Shown here: piece after piece, positions 18,221-26,564 of the stretch
Layout: every line of letters starts with the position of its first letter
How positions within the stretch are numbered: position 1 is the stretch's first letter
DNA from: an uncultured Bacteroidales bacterium
Lineage (GTDB): Bacteria; Bacteroidota; Bacteroidia; Bacteroidales; P3
Direction of reading: 5' to 3'
Length of the DNA: 58,780 nucleotides
Assembly: GCA_944320465.1 (NCBI GenBank)
Contig: CALUHO010000017.1
Span: 1 to 58,780, forward strand
The notes under the pieces: generated by a model
What the model was told of the DNA's origin: nothing
Database searches by the model: none
The model's input: the letters and a program-made list of their open reading frames with translations, nothing else
Translations under genes and position numbers: made by a program

Positions 18221-18407
18221 TCGGTCATTAGACACGCCGGGGCTGTTTTCGGTTAGGAAAATGAGGCTTTCGGGCATCTTGCCCGCCTCTGTCCGCATCC
18301 TGATTCTCGCTACGCCTCGACGTAGCCCGCTACGCCTTCGGCTAGGCGAGAAGCATGCTGCATGACACAAGCGGGCAATCTCCCCAAAGTCTAATGACCG
18401 ATTTGGG
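18215..18407. repeat. Family 1 MITE-like element, copy B (193 bp)
   Basis: Perfect 19-bp inverted ends CCCAAATCGGTCATTAGAC. TTTAA occurs directly on both sides (18210-18214 and 18408-18412), a 5-bp target duplication. Inside are the hairpin CGGGCATCTTGCCCG and a larger stem TTCTCGC...GCGAGAA enclosing CGTAGC/GCTACG. No protein-coding capacity beyond short chance frames. Confidence 0.9.
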
Positions 18408-18548
18408 TTTAACATAGCCGGCATGAATGTATTTGCCGTATTTTCCTGTTTTTGCTATTTTCGCGTTTCCGGAAATGAAGGGAATGCTGGATTGCAAACT
18501 GGATTGCAAGTCTGGCTATTCTTTGAGGATTCGATAAAAAAACTTGAA

Positions 18549-18836
18549 ATGACAAGGAAATGCTGCCGTTGGGTACGGCTTCTTCTGCTTGCAGGGACAA
18601 TGTTGGGCCTTGCTTCTTGCAAATCAAACTATTATTTTCCAGGTGGAAATACGAAGAACCGTCGTCCTGCTAAAGGATGCAATTGTCCGGGATATGTCGG
18701 GCAAACGGAATCCGGGCTTGTCAAGGGAGGGGATTGCCTATTATTTCCACTTGCAAAAGATAGTGCATTCTTGCTTCTTGCCCAGAGGCCAGGTCTCGTA
18801 GACGGAGAAGAGGCTTCCCTTGTTCCTGAATTATGA
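18549..18836 (+). CDS. Small putative lipoprotein
   Basis: 95 residues from the Met beginning MTRKCCRWVRLLLLAG. The signal ends in LGLASCKS, a good lipobox. The mature start SNYYFPGGN, followed by a KGCNCPGY motif, resembles short Bacteroidetes lipoproteins of unknown role. The last 38 or so codons run antisense to the end of the SprT-like gene, so the true C-terminus may be shorter or the gene may have lost its stop. An upstream Met at 18423 is less likely. Confidence 0.5.
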   Translation: MTRKCCRWVRLLLLAGTMLGLASCKSNYYFPGGNTKNRRPAKGCNCPGYVGQTESGLVKGGDCLLFPLAKDSAFLLLAQRPGLVDGEEASLVPEL

Positions 18837-19608
18837 AATCCCGTCCGTTGCTGCGGATTATGGTGTTTACAGGCAAGCTTCCGGCCAATGCTCGACCTTT
18901 GACGGATAGAGGTGTATCGCATCTTTCGGAACGGTTTTCATTCAGTTCATGCACCATCCGGGCAATCCTTTGGCTTTCTTCTTTTTCTTTTTTCCTCTGT
19001 TGTTCCTGTTGTAGTTGGTTTAAGATGTATTCAGCTTGTATTCCCATATAGGGAGCGGGTATGATGATGCCTTGACGGAGCAGGTTCGTATAAGTCCTGG
19101 CAAAAGATTTTCTGTCTTTTCCGTATTTCTGGCAAGCTTCTTCCAAACGGGCTTCGAAATACGGGGAAGTTTTTTGAAAATAATCGTCTATTACATTTAA
19201 GATATCTGTAGGGAAGATTTCAGGAGAGTGGAACGCTCGGAAAAGTTTCTTGAAGTTTGCTTTCCATTCTTTGCCATGAGGGTAGGCCTTGTTTCCGTAT
19301 TGTTTCCGTGTGGTAAGATGCGCCCATTCATGGATAAAGACAAAGAGCAAGGCGTAAGGATTCAGGTCTATTTGCAATGAAATGGTATGCAGGCTGTTGA
19401 ACCCTTGCTGCCAATCGGATTCACACTGGCTTTGGCTTTTTGGCGGGCAGTAATAACCTAAAATCCGGCTTTTCCGAGAGGAGAAGGCTATTCGTACTGC
19501 ATCTTGCTGCAACAAAAACAGTATTTTGGGAAGGGCAGATGCTATGATGAACGGTTTCAAGGCTGCTTCCAAGTTCCTTTCTATTCGCAAAGAGCGGGCT
19601 TTTGGCAT
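18721..19608 (-). CDS. SprT-like zinc metalloprotease-domain protein
   Basis: About 295 residues from MPKARSLRIERNLE; a Met at 19665 is an alternative. The zincin motif HEWAH is at 93-97 and HGKEWK, with a third potential ligand, begins at 111, the arrangement of SprT-like proteins (related to Spartan). After the catalytic part comes a coiled, Gln/Glu/Lys-rich segment (about 195-225) and a C-terminal 70-residue domain with a beta-rich look that is longer than in typical SprT. The stop region overlaps the small lipoprotein gene on the other strand. Substrate unknown. Confidence 0.8.
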   Translation of the reverse strand: MPKARSLRIERNLEAALKPFIIASALPKILFLLQQDAVRIAFSSRKSRILGYYCPPKSQSQCESDWQQGFNSLHTISLQIDLNPYALLFVFIHEWAHLTTRKQYGNKAYPHGKEWKANFKKLFRAFHSPEIFPTDILNVIDDYFQKTSPYFEARLEEACQKYGKDRKSFARTYTNLLRQGIIIPAPYMGIQAEYILNQLQQEQQRKKEKEESQRIARMVHELNENRSERCDTPLSVKGRALAGSLPVNTIIRSNGRDFIIQEQGKPLLRLRDLASGQEARMHYLLQVEIIGNPLP

Positions 19609-19702
19609 GAAGGGAGGCTTTTTTACAGTCGGGTCGGCCTGATGCAAGCATGGAGAGGCAAACACGGACAGGCAAACGTACGCAAAAAATCTTGAAAAAC
19701 CG

Positions 19703-19710
19703 TACTTTTG
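19703..19710 (+). promoter_or_regulatory. Possible -7 box for the ABC exporter operon
   Basis: TACTTTTG matches TAnnTTTG, 69 bp before the exporter start. No clear -33 box. Confidence 0.35.
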
Positions 19711-19778
19711 TGCGCCTATGGAAGACGGGGATTCCAGTCAGGCCGGGATAGGCTTGTTTTATAAATGATATCGGATAT

Positions 19779-21596
19779 ATGAAGGATATACGTCGATTGC
19801 TCTCTTATTTGGCTCGATATAAAGGCCATGTGGCTTTCAATATCGTGTTTAACCTGTTCTATGTCCTCACCTCTTTTTTTTCCATAGCATTGGTGGCCCC
19901 GTTCGTATCGGTATTGTTTGGTTTGGTGGAAGAAGTGGGGCAGGTTCCCGCTTTCCGTTTGGATCCGGATGTGTTGATGCAATATGCCTATTATTACATA
20001 GGTCGATTCCAGTCCCAGCATGGCATGATGTCGGGATTACTGCTGGTTGCAATGGCTTTTGTGCTTGTTACGTTGATTTCTAATGTGTTCCGTTATTTTG
20101 CTTTTTTCCATCTTGCCTATATCCGGAGCGGGATGTTGCGGGATTTGCGGCAGAATTTCTATGCCCATATCATGTATCTTCCTTTGAGTTATTTTTCGGA
20201 GCGGAAAAAGGGTGATTTGCTTTCCCGGCTCAACATGGATATTCCCGATGTGGAGTGGGCCATCGTGTCTTCGTTGCAAGGTGTCATTATGGAGCCGCTT
20301 TATGTGATGACTTTTGCCATTGGTTTGTTTTCTTTGGACTACCAGTTGAGTTTGTTGGTATTGTTGGCATTCCCTTTTATCCTGTATGTGATTGGCAAAG
20401 TCGGGAGCCGTTTGAAAGCAGCATCAGGGAAGGTGCAGGCCATGATGGGGCAGATGGTCAGCATGGTGGAGGAAAGCCTCAATGGGATCAGGATTGTCAA
20501 GTCCTTCAATTTGATAGATTGGGTCGGTAGGAAATTTTCGGACTATAACATGCAGTATGTAAAGGCTTTGAATGGAGTGTATAGAAGAAGGGACCTTTCC
20601 AGTCCTCTGACGGAAATCTTGTTGGTTGCTGTCACGATGGGGATTTTGGGTTTCGGAGGGAGCCGCGTGTTGGCAGGCAAGATGTCCCCGGATTTGTTTG
20701 TTTTGTATATATTGTTGATTATAAAAATTATATCGCCATCAAAACATGTGGTGACAGCCTTTTACAATATTCAGAAAGGGCGAGCCGCTTTGGGCCGGAT
20801 ACAACAGGTTCTCGACGAAGTTCCCGGAGAGCAGGAAGTCCCGCAGGCTGTTGCCAAGGCGGGTTTTCAGACGGAGATATGTTACCGGGATGTATCGTTC
20901 CATTACCCAGACTCGGAGGCCAGTGTGCTGCAACATGTCAATTTGAAGATAGAAAAGGGTAAGACTTATGCATTGGTCGGGGCATCCGGAGCTGGGAAAA
21001 CTACGATGGTGGACTTGTTGAGCCGGTTTTACGATGTGTCGGAAGGCGCCATATCGATTGACGGTATCGATATCAGGGATTTGAAGATAGACGATTTGCG
21101 GGCTTTGGTCGGAACGGTTGGGCAACATCCTTTCGTATGGCATGACACGGTAGCCAACAACATTCGTTTTGGAATGGAATCGGCCTCGATGGAAGAGGTG
21201 ATGGAGGCGGCCAAGAAAGCCAATGCCCATGATTTCATCATGGCTTTGCCGCAAGGGTATGATACCGTTCTTGGCGATGCCGGGATGACTGTTTCAGGTG
21301 GACAGCGTCAGCGGATAACCATAGCAAGGGCTATTTTGAAGAATGCCCCGATATTGGTGCTTGACGAGGCCACTTCGGCTTTGGATACCGAATCGGAAGT
21401 TTTGGTGCAAGAAGCTTTGTCAAAGTTGATGGAAGGCAGGACTTCGATAGTCATTGCCCATAGGTTGAGTACGATACGAAATGCGGATCATATCGTTGTG
21501 TTTGAAAAGGGGCGTATAGTGGAGGAAGGAAGCCATCAAGTATTGCTGGATGCAGGCGGTCATTATGCCCATTATGTCAATTTGCAAAATATATAG
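19779..21596 (+). CDS. ABC exporter, fused permease/ATPase (MsbA-like)
   Basis: 605 residues. Six membrane segments fill the first 320 residues. The ATPase domain has Walker A GASGAGKTT at about 400, signature VSGGQRQR at about 505, Walker B ILVLDEATSALD and the switch histidine in IVIAHRLST. The organisation is that of homodimeric exporters such as MsbA, which flips lipid A core. In Bacteroidetes this close homologue is usually annotated as an ABC transporter of lipid or drug. It is followed after 2 bp by an amidohydrolase gene, so they form an operon. Confidence 0.93.
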   Translation: MKDIRRLLSYLARYKGHVAFNIVFNLFYVLTSFFSIALVAPFVSVLFGLVEEVGQVPAFRLDPDVLMQYAYYYIGRFQSQHGMMSGLLLVAMAFVLVTLISNVFRYFAFFHLAYIRSGMLRDLRQNFYAHIMYLPLSYFSERKKGDLLSRLNMDIPDVEWAIVSSLQGVIMEPLYVMTFAIGLFSLDYQLSLLVLLAFPFILYVIGKVGSRLKAASGKVQAMMGQMVSMVEESLNGIRIVKSFNLIDWVGRKFSDYNMQYVKALNGVYRRRDLSSPLTEILLVAVTMGILGFGGSRVLAGKMSPDLFVLYILLIIKIISPSKHVVTAFYNIQKGRAALGRIQQVLDEVPGEQEVPQAVAKAGFQTEICYRDVSFHYPDSEASVLQHVNLKIEKGKTYALVGASGAGKTTMVDLLSRFYDVSEGAISIDGIDIRDLKIDDLRALVGTVGQHPFVWHDTVANNIRFGMESASMEEVMEAAKKANAHDFIMALPQGYDTVLGDAGMTVSGGQRQRITIARAILKNAPILVLDEATSALDTESEVLVQEALSKLMEGRTSIVIAHRLSTIRNADHIVVFEKGRIVEEGSHQVLLDAGGHYAHYVNLQNI

Positions 21597-21598
21597 AC

Positions 21599-22777
21599 AT
21601 GTATGACGAGATAAAAAAACGTGCCGGGGAGATGCGGTCTGTCCTTGTCGGTATCAGGCGGTATCTGCATCAACATCCCGAACTTTCTACCGAGGAAGTC
21701 AATACAGGGAAGTATATCGAGTCTCGGTTGAAAGAGTGGGGGATACATTGCAAAGGGGGCTATTCCAGGACCGGGGTGGTAGGAGTCGTTGAAGGTCGGA
21801 ATCCAAGTACCCGTTGTGTGGCTTTGCGGGCGGACATGGATGCCTTGCCGATTCTGGAAGAGACAGGATTGGAGTTCGCATCCCGGACTCCCGGAGTCAT
21901 GCATGCCTGCGGCCATGACGTGCATATGGCGTGTTTATTGGGGGCGGCTAAGATGCTCAAGGATTCTTGTCAGGAATGGGAGGGAACGGTAAAACTGATA
22001 TTCCAACCCTCGGAAGAGGATTTCAGGGCTGGGGCACCGGTCATGATACAGGAAGGCGTGTTGTGCGATCCGGCACCATCCAAGATTTTCGCCCTTCATG
22101 TTCTGCCGGAGATGGATTGCGGCAAAATCGGCTTCAAAGCCGGGCAATATATGGCTTCGACCGATGAATTGTATCTGAAAGTGATAGGCAAGGCTGGGCA
22201 TGGAGCTACGCCTGAACTGACCGTGGATCCTGTCTTGATGTCGGCGTACATACTCACATCCTTGCAGCAGGTTGTCAGCCGTCAGGCACCTCCTTATATA
22301 CCGACGGTGCTTTCCTTTGGAAGGATTATCGGGGAAGGCCGGACCAATATTATTCCGGCAGAGGTCAATATAGAAGGGACAATCCGGACATTCAACGAGG
22401 AATGGAGGGCTAGAGCGCACGAACGGATTCGGCTTTGCGCGGAAGAAGTGGCTAAAGGTTTAGGCGGGCGATGCGACCTCAAGATAGACCACGGGTATCC
22501 CTTTGTCTATAATGACGAGGAAGCCGCGGAACAGGTCAAGGAAACGGGCATACGTTTGTTAGGCAAGGAAAATGTGGAAGAACTGCCGTTGCGTATGACG
22601 GCCGAAGACTTTGCTTATTACACGCAGGAAATTCCCGGTTGCATGTTCCGTCTAGGTGTCCGTCCTAAGGACGTGGCCAATCCTTCCAGCCTGCATACCT
22701 CTACATTGGCGATTGACGAGGAATGCATTCCTGTCGGGGCGGCGATGATGGCCTTGCTGGGAATCTATGGGAAATAG
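21599..22777 (+). CDS. M20-family amidohydrolase (hippurate / N-acyl-amino-acid hydrolase type)
   Basis: 392 residues. Metal-binding motifs are VALRADMDALP, HACGHDVHMA at about 100, the catalytic FQPSEED, and a His near the end (SLHTSTLAIDEE). The dimerisation lid lies in the middle (GKAGHGATPELTVDP). Such M20D enzymes release amino acids from N-acyl conjugates, peptides or auxin-like amides. It is translationally close-coupled to the ABC exporter, which may hint at shared substrates, but that is only inference. Confidence 0.93.
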   Translation: MYDEIKKRAGEMRSVLVGIRRYLHQHPELSTEEVNTGKYIESRLKEWGIHCKGGYSRTGVVGVVEGRNPSTRCVALRADMDALPILEETGLEFASRTPGVMHACGHDVHMACLLGAAKMLKDSCQEWEGTVKLIFQPSEEDFRAGAPVMIQEGVLCDPAPSKIFALHVLPEMDCGKIGFKAGQYMASTDELYLKVIGKAGHGATPELTVDPVLMSAYILTSLQQVVSRQAPPYIPTVLSFGRIIGEGRTNIIPAEVNIEGTIRTFNEEWRARAHERIRLCAEEVAKGLGGRCDLKIDHGYPFVYNDEEAAEQVKETGIRLLGKENVEELPLRMTAEDFAYYTQEIPGCMFRLGVRPKDVANPSSLHTSTLAIDEECIPVGAAMMALLGIYGK

Positions 22778-22778
22778 C

Positions 22779-23378
22779 CTATTTTTCGATGGTGTAATCC
22801 ACATCTTCGATATTGCCGTGAGCTACCCGCTTGCCGGCTTTTTTCAGGTTTTTCCGGATACGGAGCAAGCTAATCAGGTTGGTAATCCCATAGACAATGG
22901 CACCGATGCTGAACATCCAGAAAATGACATCCTTTGTGTCGAAAGGATTGAAGCAGACCACTACGCCGACCAATATCAGCAGGGCGGCTATGATGTATTC
23001 GAAAGGATTGGCTTTGACACCCCATTTCCGGACACTGGTCAAGGAGGAAATCTGCCCGATGCCGCATATAATCAGGATAATGCCGAGCAAAATCATCAGC
23101 AGGGCGACGAAGAAATCAGGGAAAATCAGCAGGACGATGCCGACAATCAGGCTTAGAACGAGGTTGAAATAGTTGATTCCGGCAGGTTTCCCTCCGTCTT
23201 TGGTGAAGATGGTCAGGAAAGAGACTATTCCGACGAATAAGACAGTCGCTCCTAAAATGATGACCAATGTATTGGGAAGCAGGTCGGGGGCAATCAGGAA
23301 GACGATTCCGAGCAGGACGGCAATCACGCTGCGGATGATGCCTTTGCGCAAATCCAAGGAGGAAAGGTAGAAGTTCAT
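22779..23378 (-). CDS. HdeD-like / DUF308 membrane protein
   Basis: 199 residues with six predicted membrane segments arranged in pairs, as in the HdeD acid-resistance family (for example VIAVLLGIVFLIAPDLLP, VLSLIVGIVLLIFPDFF). It is convergent with the amidohydrolase gene, with one base between the two stops. Function beyond a membrane role is not known. Confidence 0.88.
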   Translation of the reverse strand: MNFYLSSLDLRKGIIRSVIAVLLGIVFLIAPDLLPNTLVIILGATVLFVGIVSFLTIFTKDGGKPAGINYFNLVLSLIVGIVLLIFPDFFVALLMILLGIILIICGIGQISSLTSVRKWGVKANPFEYIIAALLILVGVVVCFNPFDTKDVIFWMFSIGAIVYGITNLISLLRIRKNLKKAGKRVAHGNIEDVDYTIEK

Positions 23379-23508
23379 GATATATGGTTTTAGAGGGGTT
23401 CCCCGTTAGGCGGGTATGGAGCCTTTGGCCGGGAAATCCTGTTTGGCATTGCAAAAATAAAGGAAGTGCGGATTCTGGGCAATCTTTGACTCTTTTTTGT
23501 TGGATTCA

Positions 23509-23712
23509 GAAGCTGTTTAAATTTATTTGTTTAGGCCATCGGGAGGGGATTTCGAGGAATGGCGCCGCGTTTTTCAAAGGAGGATAGCCAAGCTATCTGA
23601 CGTGAAAAACGCAAGCCAGACCCGAAATAGCCCCCGATGGGCAAACAAAATCCTGAACCCGGTTCCTGAAAATCCAGCCTTTTCAGGATTGTAAAAAATT
23701 TTAAACAGCTTC
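23509..23712. repeat. Family 2 MITE-like element, copy 1 (204 bp)
   Basis: Ends are GAAGCTGTTTAAA and TTTAAACAGCTTC, a perfect 13-bp inverted repeat. TCA stands directly outside both ends (23506-23508 and 23713-23715), a 3-bp TNA target duplication. Inside, a long stem (TTTGTTT, CCATCGGG, TTTCG with their complements) encloses GCGTTTTTC/GAAAAACGC and GATAGC/GCTATC. A second arm is AATCCTGAA/TTTCAGGATT. No coding capacity. Confidence 0.9.
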
Positions 23713-23750
23713 TCAGAACGGGTTTGGTAGAATTGGATTTGTTTCCTGAT

Positions 23751-23780
23751 TGTGGAATTTGGGACAGATTCTTACTTTTG
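23751..23780 (+). promoter_or_regulatory. Probable promoter of the EamA transporter gene
   Basis: -7 box TACTTTTG (23773-23780), with a TTG at 23751-23753 placed 19 bp upstream as a -33-like element, about 55 bp before the start codon. The promoter lies just outside the family 2 element. Confidence 0.5.
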
Positions 23781-23834
23781 CATCGTTTTTATGCCGGAAA
23801 GGGTTCTCCTGTCCGGTTTTAACAATAACAGACG

Positions 23835-24827
23835 ATGTCCGATACAAAAGGCCATGGTGCCCTTCGGGGGCATATCGCCATTCTGGCGACTAATATCATT
23901 TTCGGAATCAATATTCCGATTTCCAAGATTACGATGCCCGAATACGTACCTTCTTTGGGCATGGCCTTTTTCAGGACTACAGGTGCCTTGGTCTTTTTCT
24001 GGCTGATTTCCTTGTTTGTGAAATGGGAAAAGGTTCCCTTGCGGGATTTGGGCGGCTTGGCCTTGGCGGCTATTTTCGGAATCCTGCTCAACCAGATGCT
24101 TTTTGTGATGGGATTAGAGTTCGCTTCTCCAGTTGAAGCAGCTATCGTTGTGACATTCACACCTATCCTTACAATGATGTTATCGGCTTTGTTTTTGCGT
24201 GAACCGATTACTTGGTTGAAAGCCATAGGGGTTTTCCTAGGCTTGAGCGGCGCAGTGCTTATGATTGCCGGCAAATACTGGTTCGGGGGAATGCAGGGAC
24301 AGGCTGGGCAGAACAGTGTTTTGGGGATTGTCTTATGCGTGGTCAGTGGTCTGTCGTACGCCATTTATTTGACGGCATTCCGGAATTTGATAGCCAAGTA
24401 CAAGCCTATCACGGCCATGCGATGGATGTTTCTTTTCTCGGCCATCTTTTCTGTCCCGTTTCTGATGAAGACGGTCATGGCGATTGATTACGAAAATATT
24501 CCGTTGTCTGGATATCTGATGTTGGCTTATACGGTGTTTGGAGCAACCGGTGTGACTTACCTTTTGATTCCTGTCGCACAAAAGAACTTGAGGCCGACTG
24601 TATTGAGTGTCTATAATTATGTACAACCGATTACGGCTTCGGTTCTGGCTTTGATTCTGGGTCAGGATGGTTACAACTGGATAAAGATTGTGGCTACGGT
24701 ACTTGTTTTTGTAGGGGTGTTTTGTGTGACACGAAGCAAATCGAGGCAGCAGCTGGAGATGGAATCTCATGCCAGTCGGGTTCGGCATTGGCCGTCGGTC
24801 CATAAGAAACATGCGGGGTGCCGATAG
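23835..24827 (+). CDS. EamA/DMT-family transporter
   Basis: 330 residues, ten membrane segments in two five-helix EamA repeats (first about 8-145, second about 160-300), as in drug/metabolite exporters of the RhaT/YdcZ class. It starts MSDTKGHGALRGHIAILATNI. The last 25 residues are polar and basic. Substrate cannot be assigned. It is monocistronic. Confidence 0.92.
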   Translation: MSDTKGHGALRGHIAILATNIIFGINIPISKITMPEYVPSLGMAFFRTTGALVFFWLISLFVKWEKVPLRDLGGLALAAIFGILLNQMLFVMGLEFASPVEAAIVVTFTPILTMMLSALFLREPITWLKAIGVFLGLSGAVLMIAGKYWFGGMQGQAGQNSVLGIVLCVVSGLSYAIYLTAFRNLIAKYKPITAMRWMFLFSAIFSVPFLMKTVMAIDYENIPLSGYLMLAYTVFGATGVTYLLIPVAQKNLRPTVLSVYNYVQPITASVLALILGQDGYNWIKIVATVLVFVGVFCVTRSKSRQQLEMESHASRVRHWPSVHKKHAGCR

Positions 24828-24877
24828 CCGGGCCATGGGCAGAGTTGTCAATTGTCGTCAGGTTTGGTAAAATTCAT

Positions 24878-24885
24878 TATATTTG
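24878..24885 (+). promoter_or_regulatory. Probable -7 box for guaB
   Basis: TATATTTG matches TAnnTTTG, 98 bp before the guaB start. The -33 element is not clear. Confidence 0.45.
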
Positions 24886-24982
24886 CCGGCTTTGCAGGCA
24901 CTGATGGTTTCATTGGCATCGTGAGTCGGGTATTGTAGACCCATGGTTGCAGCGACGGGAAGAATAAAAACAACACCATAAT

Positions 24983-26458
24983 ATGAAAGAAAATACCGGT
25001 AAGTTTATCGTTGACGAATGTTTGACTTATGATGATGTGTTATTGGTTCCGGCCTATTCCGAGGTCTTGCCTCGGGAAGTGGATTTGAGTACCATGTTTT
25101 CCCGTCATATCAAGCTCAATATTCCTTTTGTTTCGGCGGCTATGGATACGGTAACCAATTCGGCCGTGGCTATTGCTATCGCGCAGGAAGGTGGTATCGG
25201 GGTTTTGCATAAGAATATGACGATTGACCGTCAGGCCGAGGAAGTCCGCAGGGTGAAACGAGCCGAAAACGGCATGATCAGCGACCCGATTACCTTGCCG
25301 GATACGGCCGTGGTGCAGGATGCATTGGACTTGATGAAGAACTACCATGTGGGCGGCGTTCCTGTGATCGACAAGAGAGGCATCCTTGTGGGCATTGTCA
25401 CCAATCGGGATTTGCGATTTGAGAAAGACTACAAACGCAGGATTGTGGAAGTGATGACCAAGGATGTCATTACAGTGTCGGGCAAGGTGACTTTTGACAA
25501 GGCTGCCGAGATTCTCCAGGAACACCGGATTGAGAAATTGCCGGTAGTAGATAAGAACAAGAAGCTGTTGGGGCTGATTACCTATAAGGATATCATGAAT
25601 GTCAAATCCAAACCGATGGCTTGCAAGGACGAATCGGGGCGTCTGCGGGTAGCTGCCGGTATCGGGATTACGGCTGATATGATGGAGCGGGCCCAAGCTT
25701 TGGTAGATGCCGGTGTGGATGCGATTGTCATTGATACGGCGCATGGTCATTCCCTCAATGTATTGAAAGCGACCAAGAGGTTTCGGGATGCTTTTGGAGA
25801 CAGGGTGGATTTGATTGTCGGGAATATTGCTACAGGAGAAGCTGCGGTGGCTTTGGCCGAAGCCGGAGTGGATGCTGTGAAAGTCGGTATCGGACCTGGA
25901 TCGATATGCACGACCCGCATCGTGGCTGGTATCGGCGTTCCCCAATTGAGTGCTGTGCATGATGTGGCGCAAGCATTGAAGAAATACGGGTTGCCGTTGA
26001 TTGCCGATGGCGGTATCCGCTATTCTGGCGATGTGGTCAAGGCTTTGGCTGGTGGCGCTTGGAGCGTGATGGCGGGTTCTTTGTTTGCCGGAACGGAGGA
26101 ATCTCCGGGGACGACCATTATTTATGAAGGACGTAAATTCAAGACATATAGAGGAATGGGATCGTTAGAGGCCATGCAGGATGGTTCCAAGGATCGTTAT
26201 TTCCAGGATATGGAGGCTGATATCAAGAAGTTGGTGCCGGAAGGGATTGTGGGGCGCGTGCCCTACAAAGGCACACTGGCCGAAGTCCTATACCAGCTGG
26301 TCGGAGGTTTGCGTGCCGGCATGGGATATACCGGATCGAAGAACATCAAGGCTTTGCAGAAGGCTAAATTCATCAAGATTACAGCGGCTTCTGTCAATGA
26401 AGGGCATCCTCATGATATTACCATTACCCAGGAAGCCCCTAATTATTCTCCAAGGTAG
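24983..26458 (+). CDS. guaB: IMP dehydrogenase
   Basis: 491 residues. It oxidises IMP to XMP, the committed step to GMP. Two CBS domains (about 95-205) interrupt the TIM barrel. The catalytic loop [11 protein letters not shown] places the thioimidate cysteine at C309. The flap carries the usual [10 protein letters not shown]. The C-terminal part contains [22 protein letters not shown] in separate conserved segments. It precedes the chaperone operon by 106 bp. Confidence 0.97.
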   Translation: MKENTGKFIVDECLTYDDVLLVPAYSEVLPREVDLSTMFSRHIKLNIPFVSAAMDTVTNSAVAIAIAQEGGIGVLHKNMTIDRQAEEVRRVKRAENGMISDPITLPDTAVVQDALDLMKNYHVGGVPVIDKRGILVGIVTNRDLRFEKDYKRRIVEVMTKDVITVSGKVTFDKAAEILQEHRIEKLPVVDKNKKLLGLITYKDIMNVKSKPMACKDESGRLRVAAGIGITADMMERAQALVDAGVDAIVIDTAHGHSLNVLKATKRFRDAFGDRVDLIVGNIATGEAAVALAEAGVDAVKVGIGPGSICTTRIVAGIGVPQLSAVHDVAQALKKYGLPLIADGGIRYSGDVVKALAGGAWSVMAGSLFAGTEESPGTTIIYEGRKFKTYRGMGSLEAMQDGSKDRYFQDMEADIKKLVPEGIVGRVPYKGTLAEVLYQLVGGLRAGMGYTGSKNIKALQKAKFIKITAASVNEGHPHDITITQEAPNYSPR

Positions 26459-26564
26459 TTAGTTCCAGTATCCTTTCATGCAAACTCGCCATGGGGATGT
26501 TTTTTGGGGGGCGGGCTGGTAAGGATTGATTAAGATTTTGATAAACGATAAATAGGAATATTAG

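Noticed and set aside
18215..18407. Short peptides containing PNRSLDT and LRLGEKHAA read from several family 1 copies
   Set aside because: They recur only because the element recurs; there is no consistent start, and the short forms break the frame.
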